A DNA stretch of 64,000 nucleotides from Elymus sibiricus (taxonomy: Eukaryota > Streptophyta > Magnoliopsida > Poales > Poaceae), in assembly GCA_039707655.1 (NCBI GenBank), contig CM077671.1, forward strand, positions 366,136,720-366,200,719. Reading direction: 5' to 3'. A program made the translations under genes and the position numbers. A model generated the notes under the pieces. That model saw nothing but the letters and a program-made list of their open reading frames with translations. It was not told the DNA's origin and made no database searches. Positions 54,147-64,000 of this stretch are shown here, piece by piece. Within the stretch, counting starts at the first letter, position 1, and every line of letters starts with the position of its first letter.

Positions 54147-56502
54147 GCAAAAACCAAAACAAAGTACGAGGGTTCGAGACCTTACCGCGACGGATTGCTC
54201 GAGGTGGACCAGCCGGTCGCTGGCGGCCCGGGCAATCTGCGCCACCTGGGCGCGGCAGGCGGCGAACTCCTCGACGGCGGCAACCACCGCGGCCCCAAGG
54301 GCACTCGGCACGTCGTTGATGGCCGCGCCTCCGTCCGCGGCCCAGGTTTCCTGCGGCCGGCCCCCATCGGCGGGCCCAGACGCGCCTTTCGTCGTGGTCA
54401 CCAGGGGGCCTTCCCCTCCCGGCGCCATGGTTCCGGGTGCCCCTGCTGATGAGCCCGGGGCATCCGCCCCTCCGGGCGCCGCCGTCTCGCTAACCGGCAC
54501 TCCGCCTCTGGCAGCGCCGGCTCGGCTCGCCTCCGGAGCCGGGACCTCCGCGTCTAGGACGACGACCTCTGGGGGCTCCTCCGTCCCCGGCGGCACATCC
54601 TCCGCCCCCGACGGGGCCATGTGGCCACCCAGCTCCGCCCCTTCGGCAGCATCCACCGCGTTCGCGGTCGCGTCCGCCTCCTCCTCGACCCGCGCGTCCG
54701 CCTCCGCCCACCGCCCGGGGTCATGCCTGTCCTTGGATCTCCTCTCCCGGCCCAGGGGAAAAGGCTCCCACGCCTGGCCGGCCGCCTCCGCGCTGGTCTG
54801 CCCCGACGTCTGCGGCCGCGCCGCCTCCTCCCACGGGCGACGTTCCTCTTCGCGCAGCTCCCGCTCGGCCGCCTCGAGGTCCCGCCATGCCGCGCGCTCC
54901 CTATCCTCGGCGGTGGGCGGCGGCGCCGCCCCCGCCGTCTCGGCCGTCGTGGTCCTCCCAAGGGCGCGCGGTTCCTTGGATGGGCGGGATAAGGAGGGGA
55001 GGCCGACCAAGAAACAGACAAGAATTCAGAACGGACTTACCCGATGGTGACAGGGACCGCCCGCCTGGCGGGGCCCGACCGGGCGACCCGCAGTTTCTTC
55101 CCGCCGCCTCCGCGGCCGCCTCCCGGCTGACCGGTGGCCGCTCGTTTGGGAGCCGGCCTTGGGCTGGCCGGATGCTTCCCTCTGCCGCCGGTGACCGCGT
55201 CGTCCCGGCTGGACGCGCGGTCGGCGCGGCGAGCCTGCCTCCTCAGTGCCGTGGTGTCATCCCCTGAATCTTCGGGGTCCTCTGGAGCCGCTGCATCACG
55301 CACCTCTTCCGTTTCAACATCGTCGTCGGCCCAGTCCCGCAAAAGTGACTGGGGAGGGAACTCACCCGCCGGCTCGGTTGCCTCCGTCTCCGTCCCGCCT
55401 ACGCCGGACCCGCCGGCAGGCTTCGATGCGGCCGGCTCCACGTCGTCGACGTCCTCGACCTCCTCCGGGTCCGACTCCTCCACGTCGGCAGCCGGCACGC
55501 CATAGTTCTGCAACAGCAGGAAAACCTGCATACACGAGGGGCCCCCCGTCGTCAGGCCATGGGGGGAAGCCGTTTTCAACAAGAAAAAGGGTACAGCTCG
55601 CCATGTACCCGCGGAGCCGGAGGGTCCCGGCTGTACGGGGCCTTCCCCCATCACCATCCGCCTTCGTCCATCTTGGCGACTGAGATGGCGTTCACCCTCC
55701 TCGCCACCTGCACCGCCTTTAGCTCCTTGGTGGAGAGCCGGCAAGGGTCGTGCCGCCCTCCCATCTGACAGATGAGGTGCGGTCGGCGCTGCAGAGGTTG
55801 CACCCGGCACGACACCATCGTAGCCAGGAGGTCCGCGGCCAACAGCCCCTTCGTCCGGTTCATCACCGCCAGCCGCTCGTAGAGCCAGTTCGCCGTCTCG
55901 GGCACGACAGCCGGAGGCGTCCTCTAGTTCTGCATTGTGACTGGCGGCTGGTTGACGAAGGCGGGGAGGTTGATGTAGTCCTCCTCCAGCTTCACATTCT
56001 TCACGTAGAAGAACCCTTTCTGCCAGTTCTTCACCGAATCCTGCAGGGGAAGTTGCGGGAACCCGGCTCCGGCTCGAAAGTGGATCAGGGCGGCTCCGCA
56101 GGCGGTCATGACCTTCTGGCCGGTTGCCGGGTCCTTGACTCTCTGGCGCTTGAGGTAGAAGAGCCGGCACCAGAGGTCCAGGCGCGGCTCCACCCCCAGG
56201 AAGCCCTCACAGAGGGAGACGAACGCCGCCAGCTGCAGGACGGCGTTGGCGGCCAAGTGGTGCGGCTGCAGCCTGAAATACGTGAGGAATCGCCGAAAGA
56301 ACGTGCTCGCTAGCAGGCCGAGCCCGCGGAGGAAGTGCTCGGCGAAGACCACAACCTCGCCCTCCCTCGGGGTCGGCGCATTCTCCGCCTCGGCGATGTG
56401 CGCCTCCAGGTGCTCCGCCGACGGCAACTTGCGGCGCTGGCGGAGGTGCTCGATGAAATGCTCATCGACGTCGCTGCCGTGCCACGCCTCTTTTCTCGCC
56501 AT

Positions 56503-56599
56503 CGCCCTCGAGGGTCTCGTGGCCACGGCGGTGGGGCGCAAATGTCCGGTCTCGATGCGGCCTCCGGCGGCGGCGAACGGTGGCGCGGCAAGCGCGCGG

Positions 56600-56637
<38 letters not shown>

Positions 56638-57131
56638 GCGGGGAAGGGAGTGGCGACGACAAAGAGGCGCTGGGGTAGAGGAAACGAGCGTGCCGTTCCG
56701 CTCCTCTTCCCCCCCCCATTTGAACCCCCGCACGGAGGTAGTGGGGAGTGGATCCGTCGCGCGCGACCCCCACTACTTCCGCCGCACGCGGGAGAGGCAT
56801 TAACGTGCCCCGGGAACGCCAACCGACGACCCGGGCCGCAGAAGATCCGTGCGCACGGGCCGAGGCCGTGGTCGAAGTGGGCCCCGCCCCACGGCCCGGT
56901 CATGTCCTCCGCGTGGCCTGTCAGGTCACGGCCCGCTGCGCCCCCCATGTGGCGCGCCTCCTCTGCCCGACGGGGCACTCGAGGCGTCACGCGAAGCGTC
57001 GGTCGGCTACGGAGTCGGCCGCCGCGCTCCCGCCTCCTCTGGCGCCTGGACCGTGCGTAATACAAGACAAGACTCAAGCCGGTGAGGTCCGCCTCCATTC
57101 ACCGGCGGGCCTCCCCTACTTCGGGGACTAC
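56503..57131. other. Leader/promoter of the antisense gene and 3' end of Gypsy B
   Basis: GC-rich. Contains the (TC)16 microsatellite and, before the 3' LTR, TACTTCGGGGACTAC as the likely polypurine tract. Confidence 0.5.
56603..56634 (+). repeat. (TC)16 microsatellite
   Basis: Reads (GA)16 on the antisense gene's strand, about 100 bases upstream of its ATG, where GAGA repeats are often found in plant core promoters or leaders. Confidence 0.9.
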
Positions 57132-58085
57132 TGACAGGGGGATAACCCCGGGGTAGCCTCAGCCGACTGCCTCCAACTTTTCGAAACGACCGCAGGACGA
57201 GCCGCCTCCCCCTACGGTCCGGCTCCGCGCGGCCGGCTTCACCAATCGTCCGGCTCGGGGCCATGCAGCCGGCTACTCCAAGCAGTCGGCTAGGGGCGGA
57301 GACGCCTAGCCCCTAGCCGGCGGTGCTGCAGGTACTGCTGTCACAGCACGCGTGGCTACAGAGGCCTCCGTCGCATCGGGGGTCAGCGCCCGCATGGCCA
57401 CAGTGAGGCGACAGTGCCTCTGACTCTGGCCGACTACGACCTGGCGAACAGCACAGTGCCGGCCTGCCCTCAACCACTCCATTACCTGCCCCAGCATGGC
57501 TACAGCGCGGCCGGCCGTACCGCTGACCGCGCCCGGCTACCGCAAGACGACGCCCCGAAGGATGACCCGTGCCGCGACGGGACGGGCACAGGGGCCAGCC
57601 AGTCGGGTCCCCTCCGGCTCCCGACGGGACCCCGCAGCCGGCGGGCCCTACCAGCGACGAGACCCCTCAGCCAAGGGCCCCACGGCCGGCTAGACAGACC
57701 GCCAGCTGGGACCCTCCGAAGCCTTCTACTCATACTGTATTCTGGGGGGTTGGCCTATAAAACCCCCCGGAGCTCCCCCATGCAAAGGGAGATCGCTTCC
57801 AGAACACACACCCACACACACGTAAAGAGGCTGAGAAGGCGAGCTAGCCCCTTCTTCCTCCTCTACCCGCACAGCTCAAGGAGCACCATTGTAGCCCCCT
57901 TTGGTTAATCAACCAGACCGGCAGGACTAGGGGTATTACCTCCCACGGAGGGCCCTGAACCTGGGTACATCGTGTGTCCCTCACCGCTTGTGCCTAATCC
58001 CGCTCCCGGAGCCCGCCGGCGTCCTTCGGCCCCAACCACTCTCGATAAGCCACCCCATGGCATCTGTCGTGAGAAAACGACGACA
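57132..58085 (+). repeat. 3' LTR of Gypsy B (954 bp)
   Basis: TGACAGGGGG ... GACGACA, about 95% identical to 38119-39070. Confidence 0.93.
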
Positions 58086-60220
58086 CTCAAAGCAAAAAAA
58101 AAAATTGCATAAAGTAAATAGATAGGCCCTTCGCACAGGGAAGTAGGGATTTTGTAGCGGTGCCAGAGCTCAAGTTTTAAATTGAGAGAGAGAAAAATAT
58201 TTTGGGTGGCATGCTCTTCCTGTCAACGAAAACGACAAAGTAGCTCACAATACTTTCCATGCTAGATATATCATAGGCGGTTCCCAAACAGAAAATAAAG
58301 TTTATTCCTTTTTCCACCAAACTTTCACTTTCCATGGTGGGCCGTATCCACGGTTGCCTTCCATACCAATACTTTCCAAGGAATTTATTATTTGACAACA
58401 TAAAGTAAATATTTTTTCTTTTTCATTTCGGGAATGGGCATCCCTATTACCGCCGCACTATCGTGCAATGACAAGTGAATAAACACTCATCTTGAGAATA
58501 ACACATCTAGCATGGAAAAATATTGGATACTCCCCACCGTTTCATGAGCGGTACGGGCACACAAAAGAGAAAATTTATTTTGAAAATTTAGAGATGGCAC
58601 ATACAAATTTGCTTGGAACGGCATGGAAATACCGCATATAAGTAGGTATGGTGGACTCATAAGGCAAAACTTGGTTTAAGGATTTTGGATGCACAAGTAG
58701 TATTTCTACTTAGTACAAGTGGAGGCTAGCAAATAGATTGGGAATCAACCAAACCAAGAAAAGAAAATTCACATAAGTGAGCATTGAACATAACTAACAC
58801 CGAATAATGCACCACAAGTAGGATGTAACGTCATTGCATAACTATTGACTTTCGTGCATACATAGGGAATCACAAACCTTAACACCAATATTCCTACTAA
58901 GCATAATTACTCATTAACATGACTCACATATTACTATCATCATGTTTCAAAACTATTACAAGGAATCAAGTTTAATTTGTCCAATGATCTTCATGATTTT
59001 TTATTATATCCTCCTTGGATATCTATCACCTTGGGACTAGTTTCATCTATTGCCATTACTTTTTGGCAAGCTCGAACAAATTTAAGTGAAGCACATGAGC
59101 ATAAAGATTTCATCTCTCAAAAAGATATAAGTGAAGCATGAGAGGATTTCTTCAAAATTTACCTACTCTCAAATTAATCTAAGTGAAGCATGAGAGTATT
59201 TCTACAAAAAATTCCAAGCACACCGTGCTCAAAAAGATATGAGTGAAGCACTAGAGCAATTCTATAGCTCAAAAAGTTTAAGTGAAGTACATAGAGCAAT
59301 TCTAACAAATCATAGCATGACTTTGGCTTTCTCAAATAGGTGTGTACAGCAAGGATACAAAGGAAAAACTAACAAACAAAGCAAGCAAAGATACAAGATG
59401 CTCCAAGCAAAACTCATGATATGTGACGAATAAAAATATAGCTCCAAGTAAAATACCAATGGTCGTTAGAAGAAAGAGGGGATGCCACTCGGGGGCATCC
59501 CCAAGCTTAGTTGCTTGTTTCTCTTTGGATATATCTTGGGGGTGCAGTAGCATACCCAAACTTAGGCTTTTATCACTCCTTTTTCCTTCATCCATCGTGA
59601 TCTCACCCAAAACTTGAAAACTTCATTCACACAAAACTCAACAAAATCTTCGTGAGATCCGTTAGTATAATAAAGCAAATCACTACTTTAGGTACTGTTG
59701 CAAACCCATTCATATTTTATTATTGCATTATACATACTGTATTTTAACTTTACCATGGCTCATACCCTTCAATATAACCCATAGATTCATCAAAACAAGC
59801 ACACAATGCAACGAAAACAGAATCTGTCTTAAACAAAACAGTCTGTAGTAATCTGTACTCTACCCATACTTATATAACTCTAAAAATTCTGAAAAATTAG
59901 GACAACGTAAGGAATTTGTATATAAACACTTTATTAAAATTTCATCCCAATATCACGTTCCATAAAAAAACGATAATTCAAATACTTGATGCAAAGTTTC
60001 TGTTTCAGATTCAGCATCACTTCTACTCATCCTATGAATCATCGTAAAGGCTTTACTTGGCACAAACACTAAATAAACCATAAAAACACAATCATAACAG
60101 AGGCATAATTGTGTCAACACACAAAAACAGAAAGGAAAAATCAAAAAATTATTTATTCATTGGGTTGCCTCCCAACAAGCGCTATCGTTTTACGCCCCTA
60201 GCTAGGCATAATGCATAGAT
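58086..60220 (-). other. Non-coding internal region of Sabrina-1
   Basis: Continues the sequence broken at 38118. AT-rich, with repeated AAGTGAAGCA(C/T)(A/G) units at 59085-59290. No pol motifs. Confidence 0.75.
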
Positions 60221-61033
60221 TCAAGTATTGTCATCCTTGGTTTTCAACTCTTCAATCACACAACTAGATTTCTTTAAGGGTTTAGCGTGCATGTTTTTTA
60301 TGACAACACCCCTAGGAAGAAACCCAAATAATTCATTCTTGTAAATAGGGTCTCTTATGATTTCAACAAAGTCGGTATGAATACTAATCATTTTAAGATC
60401 CCCCTTGTGAGTACTAGGCGTGGCAACTTTGTTCTTAGTGACTTGCGTGATCTTGCCAATCTTTATGGGAGTTTTTTCAATAGTTTTGATAGAAGAAAAG
60501 GATGAACCCAAATTACTAAAAATCTCTTCTATCTTATCAATTCGGTAAGGGCTCTCTTCTACCCTTTCGTTAACTACGGTTTCCTTTTCCTTAAGCAATG
60601 TAAGAGCATCTCCCGCCTTAGATCCAATTTTATTAGCAAGATTATGCAACTTTTTATCTAGATCATCAAGATGTCCTTTAGTAATCATCTTCTTTTCAAT
60701 AGCATCTAATCTCTCCATAACATGTTCGAGGGTTAAAGTTGTTTCATTGATCATGATAGGTGGTGATCCCACTAAACTCCCCAAAGCATTAAAAGCATCT
60801 AACGAAGGACACATCAAGAAATTCCCACCGGTAATCGTATCAAGGACGAATCTATACCAAGTGGTGATGCCCACATAAAAACTGCGAAGAAGAACAACGG
60901 TAGATTGCTTATGGGTAGATCTATTATGAGCATTGCAAATCCTATACCAAGCATCTTTTAAGTTCTCCCCCCCCCTTTGCTTAAAGTTAATACCTCATTA
61001 TCGGGAGTACACGCAATAAAGGAAGAACTAGCC
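60221..61033 (-). pseudogene. gag: Gag-like ORF of Sabrina-1
   Basis: Minus strand, ATG 61033 (MASSSFIACTPDNEVLTLSKG). A run of nine G on minus (plus 60967-60975) puts the frame off. The following frame (from about 60960) gives the Athila-type gag end (LKDAWYRICNAHNRSTHKQS, WYRFVLDTITGGNFLMCPSL, LDAFNALGSLVGSPP) and a helical C-terminal part (LEHVMERLDAIEKKM...) to 60221. The 217-aa piece 60874-60221 is intact. Seven or ten G would restore the frame. Confidence 0.75.
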
Positions 61034-61243
61034 ATAATGACTAGGCGAGAGATTCGGCGAGAAAAAGGCAAACGAAGAAGAGGGCGAATAAAACGGCAAA
61101 TTAGTGAAGTGGGGGAGAGGAAAACCAGAGGCAAATGGCAAATAATGTAATTGCAAGGAGATGAGATTTGTGATTAGGAACCAGGTAGATGATGGTGGAG
61201 TCCACTCAGCGCCTACGATAGGCACGTAGAAGAGACCGCTACC

Positions 61244-61261
61244 TCCCCGGCAACGGCGCCA
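61244..61261 (-). other. Primer-binding site of Sabrina-1
   Basis: TGGCGCCGTTGCCGGGGA on minus, ten bases from the 5' LTR end, as in Sabrina-2. Confidence 0.85.
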
Positions 61262-61271
61262 GAAATTCCTT

Positions 61272-62844
61272 TGACGTGGCTTGAGACTGCGTCGGTATTT
61301 CCCCAAAGAGGAAGGGATGATGCAGCACAGCGACAGTAAGTATTTCCCTCAGTTATGAAACCAAGGTTATCGAACCAGTAGGAGGATCACCAACACCCAA
61401 TAAGCAGCACCTGCACACAAACAACAAATACTTGCAACCCGACACGAAAAAGAGGTTGTCAATCTCTCTACGGTAAAAAGATAGATTAGGTAGTGATAGA
61501 TAGGAGAGATAGATCTCTCAAGAACACAAATAAAAAGAGCAAATATGCAGCAATATATTTTTGGGTTTTTGGTTTTGTAGATCTGAAAATAAAGAGTGCA
61601 AAAAACGTAGATCGGAAAGCAATATGATGGAAAAGTAGACCCGGGGGCCGTAGGGTTCACTAGTGGCTTCTCTCATGAGTATAGCGCACGGTGGGTGAAC
61701 AAATTACTGTTGGGCAATTGATAGAAAATCGAATAGTCATGACGATATCACGGGCGATGATCATTATATAGGCATCACGTCCAAGATAGATAGACCGACT
61801 TCTACCTGCATCTACCTCTATTACTCCACAGATCGACCGCTATCCAGCATGCATCTAGTGTATTAAGTTCATGGAAAAACGGAGTAATGCAATAAGAACG
61901 ATGACATGATGTAGACAAGATCTATTCATGTAGGAATAGACCCCATCTTGTTATCCTTAATAGCAATGATACATGTGTGTCTTGCTGCCCCTTCTGTCAC
62001 TGGGAAAGAACACCGCAAGATCGAACCCATCACACAGCACCTCTTCCCATGGCAAGAAAAATCGATCTAGTCGGCCTAACTAAACCAAAGATTCGGAGAA
62101 GAAATACGAGGCTATAAGTAATCATGCATATAAGAGATCAAAGAAGACTCAAATAATATTCATGGATAGAAACTGATCATGAACTCAAAATTCATCGGAT
62201 CCCAACAAACACACCGCAAAACTTTACATCAAATAGATCTCCAAGAGACCATTTTATTGAGAATCGTAAGAGAGAGAGAAAGACATCTAGCTACTGCCTG
62301 CGGACCCGTATGTCTATGGTGGACTACTCACGCATCATCGGAGAGGCACCTATGAGGAAGATGAACCCCTCCGTGATGGTGTTTAGATTGGATCTCGAGG
62401 TTCTGGAACTTGCGGCGGCTGGAATTGTGTTTCGTTGACTCCCCTAGGGTTTTTGGAATATTTGGGAATTGATAGGCATCAGAGGCGGTGCAGAAGGGGT
62501 CCGAGGAGGGCACAACCCATCAGAGCACGCCGGGCCCCCCCTGGCGCGCCCTGGTGGGTTGTGCTCTCCCCAGCCAACCTCTCCGGCAGTTGTTTGGCCC
62601 ACTGGGTGTCTTCTGGTCCGGAAAAAATCTCCAAAAAGTTTCGCCACGATTGGACTCCGTTTGGTATTGATTTTCTGCGAAGTAAAAAACAAGCAAAAAC
62701 AGCAACTGGCACTTTGGCACTATGTCAATAGGTTAGTCCCAAAAAATGATATAAAATTGTAATAAAATGATTGTAAATCATCCAAGAATGATAATATAAC
62801 AACATGGAACATGCAAAAATTATAGATACGTTGGACACGTATCA
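61272..62844 (-). repeat. 5' LTR of Sabrina-1 (1573 bp)
   Basis: Matches 36184-37757. The terminal TGATACGTGTCC has one change from the family's TGATACGTCTCC. Confidence 0.92.
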
Positions 62845-63098
62845 GCGGCCACGGCGATGGAAGGCGTGGTGGCGGCCACGGCGGCCACCGGCAGCAGCTG
62901 CCTTCGGGCAGCGGTGGTGGAGCGTGTTGTTGGTGGCGTGCGCAGACCCACCAGGGACGCCACGTGCACTACACGCTTCAGTGGACTGCCGCGCCGACGC
63001 GGTGAAGCCTCCCAGCTGGAGTTGTCCTTTGGCGGAGTGGCTGGGCGACGACGTACTCCCCATGCCATTGGCGATTTGGGGAGAAGCAAACTAGACAA
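62845..63098 (-). pseudogene. Gene-like ORF of the large CACTA, 5' part
   Basis: Minus strand, ATG 63098 (MSSLLLPKSPMAWGVRRRPA), basic and Pro/Ser/Arg-rich, reading to ATTPSIAVA at the Sabrina-1 junction, from which the frame continues at 36178. It lies about 330 bases inside the right subterminal repeats, a usual place for a CACTA-driven transcript. No family recognised. Confidence 0.55.
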
Positions 63099-63429
63099 GC
63101 TACGGGGAGGGGGGATGAAGGCAATGTGGAGTCACTGGTCGTGAGGGTTTATATAGAAGGCCGGCAAGCATTGGGGGTTTCACCGAGCATGGCGGGAAGC
63201 TAGAGCCGTAGAACGGTTTTGCGCGCGGGAACCTGCGTGGTTCTGAGCGGGAACGGGATCATCGAGCGGGCGCGTGGCCAAAACCCAAAAGCCGTGCCGA
63301 AGCGTGCACTGGAATACTCGGGCGGCAACGCGGTGACAAGGCGTGAGGGAGGAGGACGGACTGATGCGGAGGCACACGCGTCAAAATAATAAAACGTCTG
63401 CGATATTAATACAGGCAAACGGCACTTCC
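63099..63429 (-). other. Upstream region of the CACTA gene-like ORF
   Basis: GC-rich. On minus, TATATAAACCC at about 63155 is a plausible TATA site 50-60 bases before the ATG. No ORF supported. Confidence 0.45.
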
Positions 63430-63918
63430 CAATGTAGCGTCTGTAATGATATCATCCATCGCTGACAATTACTTGGCAGCAACCGTCTGCCCACAACACA
63501 CACAACTTGTTAGTACGAATCGTCTGTGTTATTTCTGGTGTTCGCACACGATTCTCATTACTCACCTGTTTGCTGTATATCGCACACATCGTGTTATGCC
63601 GAGTCATTTGTGTTCTGCTATATCAGCGCACACAGTTTATCCGAGTGAACTGTATGCCGTACTTCGCACACGTATGTAGTTTTGGTAACCGTTTCTGTTG
63701 TCTTCTCTAATCACAAACGGTTCATAAGAACAAACTGTCTGCCATAGATCGCACACGCAACTACTTTCTGAATTGTATTTGATGGATCCAGCTTCGCACA
63801 CAGTTCGTGCCATTAGTGACGGAGCTTGCACTATACCGTTTGCAATTCAAGCATCGCACACAGTTTCGTCGAAGGGTCTCTGATTGATGTGTCATGTTTG
63901 GACCATTCTGTAGTAGTG
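63430..63918. repeat. Right subterminal repeats of the large CACTA
   Basis: ATCGCACACG, TTCGCACACA, GCGCACACAG and AAACGGTT units in both orientations, ending TGTAGTAGTG. Confidence 0.85.
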
Positions 63919-64000
63919 TTTGTCTTATGCGCCACCGGCTCGCAAACCACGCCATGAGGTGCCCCATAGTCCAACTGATTCTTGCCCTAGAGCCGGCTTG
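63919..64000 (+). pseudogene. Transposase_28-type gene, part 3 of 3 (continues past the window)
   Basis: After TSD TTT (63919-63921), the frame SYAPPARKPRHEVPHSP continues the basic tail of part 2 without a stop to the window end. It is the right-hand flank that proves the CACTA boundaries. Confidence 0.72.

Larger units (their letters stand above)
53474..56502 (-). pseudogene. Antisense gene of Gypsy B, 5' part (Transposase_28 domain plus coiled coil)
   Basis: Minus strand, ATG 56502 (MARKEAWHGSDVDEHF). Exon 1 has the Transposase_28 pattern: VVVFAEHFLRGLGLLAS, TFFRRFLTYFRLQPHHLA, AFVSLCEGFLGVEPRLDLWC, RLFYLKRQ. TAG at 55924-55926 interrupts; the same frame continues to about 55640. Further exons give VEESDPEEVEDVDDVEPAAS ... 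AVPVTIG (to about 55037), an A/E-rich exon (55010-54183), HDRRVAAYNTLLGLYRGAEN (near 54000) and a final coiled coil (EHEAAHRRELEEREAAFQRR) ending EEQ...RDAQQKEE at 53474, where Sabrina-2 enters. Introns are inferred from GT..AG borders and lost frames. Function unknown. Confidence 0.75.
38119..58085 (+). mobile_element. Gypsy element B (Tat clade), with Sabrina-2 nested
   Basis: LTRs 38119-39070 and 57132-58085 (TGACGGGGGGATAACC / TGACAGGGGGATAACC to GACGACA). Flanking CTCAT (38114-38118) and CTCAA (58086-58090) are an imperfect TSD. Primer site TTGGCGCCCACTGTGGGG. Own length about 13.1 kb. Order: gag, deleted protease, RT, RNase H, second RNase H, integrase on plus; an antisense spliced gene on minus. 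My hand count gives about 47 LTR substitutions in 952 (about 5%), mostly transitions. Defective: protease lost and at least five other lesions in pol. Confidence 0.93.
36184..62844 (-). mobile_element. Sabrina-1: Athila-type (Sabrina/WHAM-like) Gypsy element, minus strand
   Basis: 5' LTR 61272-62844, 3' LTR 36184-37757 (minus-strand orientation). The 5' LTR begins TGATACGTGTCCAACG and the 3' LTR TGATACGTCTCCAACG; both end in CA. TSDs GCAGC (36179-36183) and GCGGC (62845-62849) differ at one base. Primer site TGGCGCCGTTGCCGGGGA at 61261-61244. Own length about 6.7 kb after removing Gypsy B. Only a gag-like frame remains (61033-60221) and no pol, so it is a non-autonomous or deleted copy. The family name is from memory of Triticeae repeats. 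Confidence 0.88.
24226..63918. mobile_element. Large CACTA DNA transposon with nested inserts (39.7 kb)
   Basis: Left end CACTAGTGCAG, right end (reverse complement) CACTACTACAG; TSD TTT at 24223-24225 and 63919-63921. Removing it joins a lysine/arginine-rich reading frame exactly, which is the strongest evidence for the pair of ends. Both ends carry subterminal repeats of the TCRCACACR kind in both orientations, standard for CACTA elements. No TNP2-type transposase was recognised, so it is probably non-autonomous. Own sequence is about 9.1 kb after subtracting the inner CACTA (26393-30284) and Sabrina-1 (36184-62844). It carries several gene-like minus-strand frames, a tandem array and two unknown ORFs. 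Orientation was not assigned. Confidence 0.82.

Overview
This is plant nuclear DNA, almost certainly from a grass of the tribe Triticeae (wheat, Aegilops or barley group). I infer this from elements whose LTRs begin TGATACGTCTCC on the minus strand (Sabrina/WHAM type), from Tat-clade Gypsy elements carrying a long antisense gene, and from large CACTA elements with B3-like genes. I found no intact single-copy host gene, tRNA, rRNA or CRISPR. Nearly all 64 kb is transposable elements inserted into one another. Family names come from memory, not a database search; the boundaries come from TG..CA ends, target-site duplications (TSDs) and recovery of a reading frame when an insert is mentally removed.

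Oldest layer: 1-670, 23208-24225 and 63919-64000 are three pieces of one decayed gene on the plus strand, of the Transposase_28 (putative gypsy-type transposon) kind. Such genes sit antisense near the 3' end of Tat-clade Gypsy elements, so the base element probably lies on the minus strand. Two insertions hit it. The first is Gypsy element A (671-23207, TSD TTCTA). It has gag, protease, reverse transcriptase, two RNase H domains and integrase on plus, and its own spliced antisense gene on minus. Its 3' LTR was later split by a Sirevirus-like Copia element (13084-22688, TSD GCAGC) that has gag and a second ORF but no pol.

The second insertion is a CACTA DNA transposon, 24226-63918 (about 39.7 kb with its passengers, TSD TTT). 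Inside it, from left to right, are: subterminal repeats; a B3-like pseudogene; a smaller CACTA (26393-30284, TSD TAG) that splits another gene-like reading frame; a tandem array of about 505-bp units (31985-34000); two unrecognised ORFs; and a minus-strand gene-like ORF split by an Athila-type element, Sabrina-1 (36184-62844). Sabrina-1 was entered by Tat-clade Gypsy element B (38119-58085), and Gypsy B's antisense gene was in turn split by Sabrina-2 (46586-53473, TSD CCTCC). That is five layers deep.

How the parts relate: the retroelements encode the usual gag-pol functions, but every pol is broken by stops, frameshifts or a protease deletion. The two Sabrina-type elements and the Copia element lack pol and would have needed help in trans. 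The most interesting shared theme is the antisense gene, present in three independent Gypsy-derived contexts with intron-like structure. Other points of interest are the pol-less Copia element with 32 copies of a TCGGT-N3-ACCGA motif, and the CACTA elements carrying gene-like cargo.
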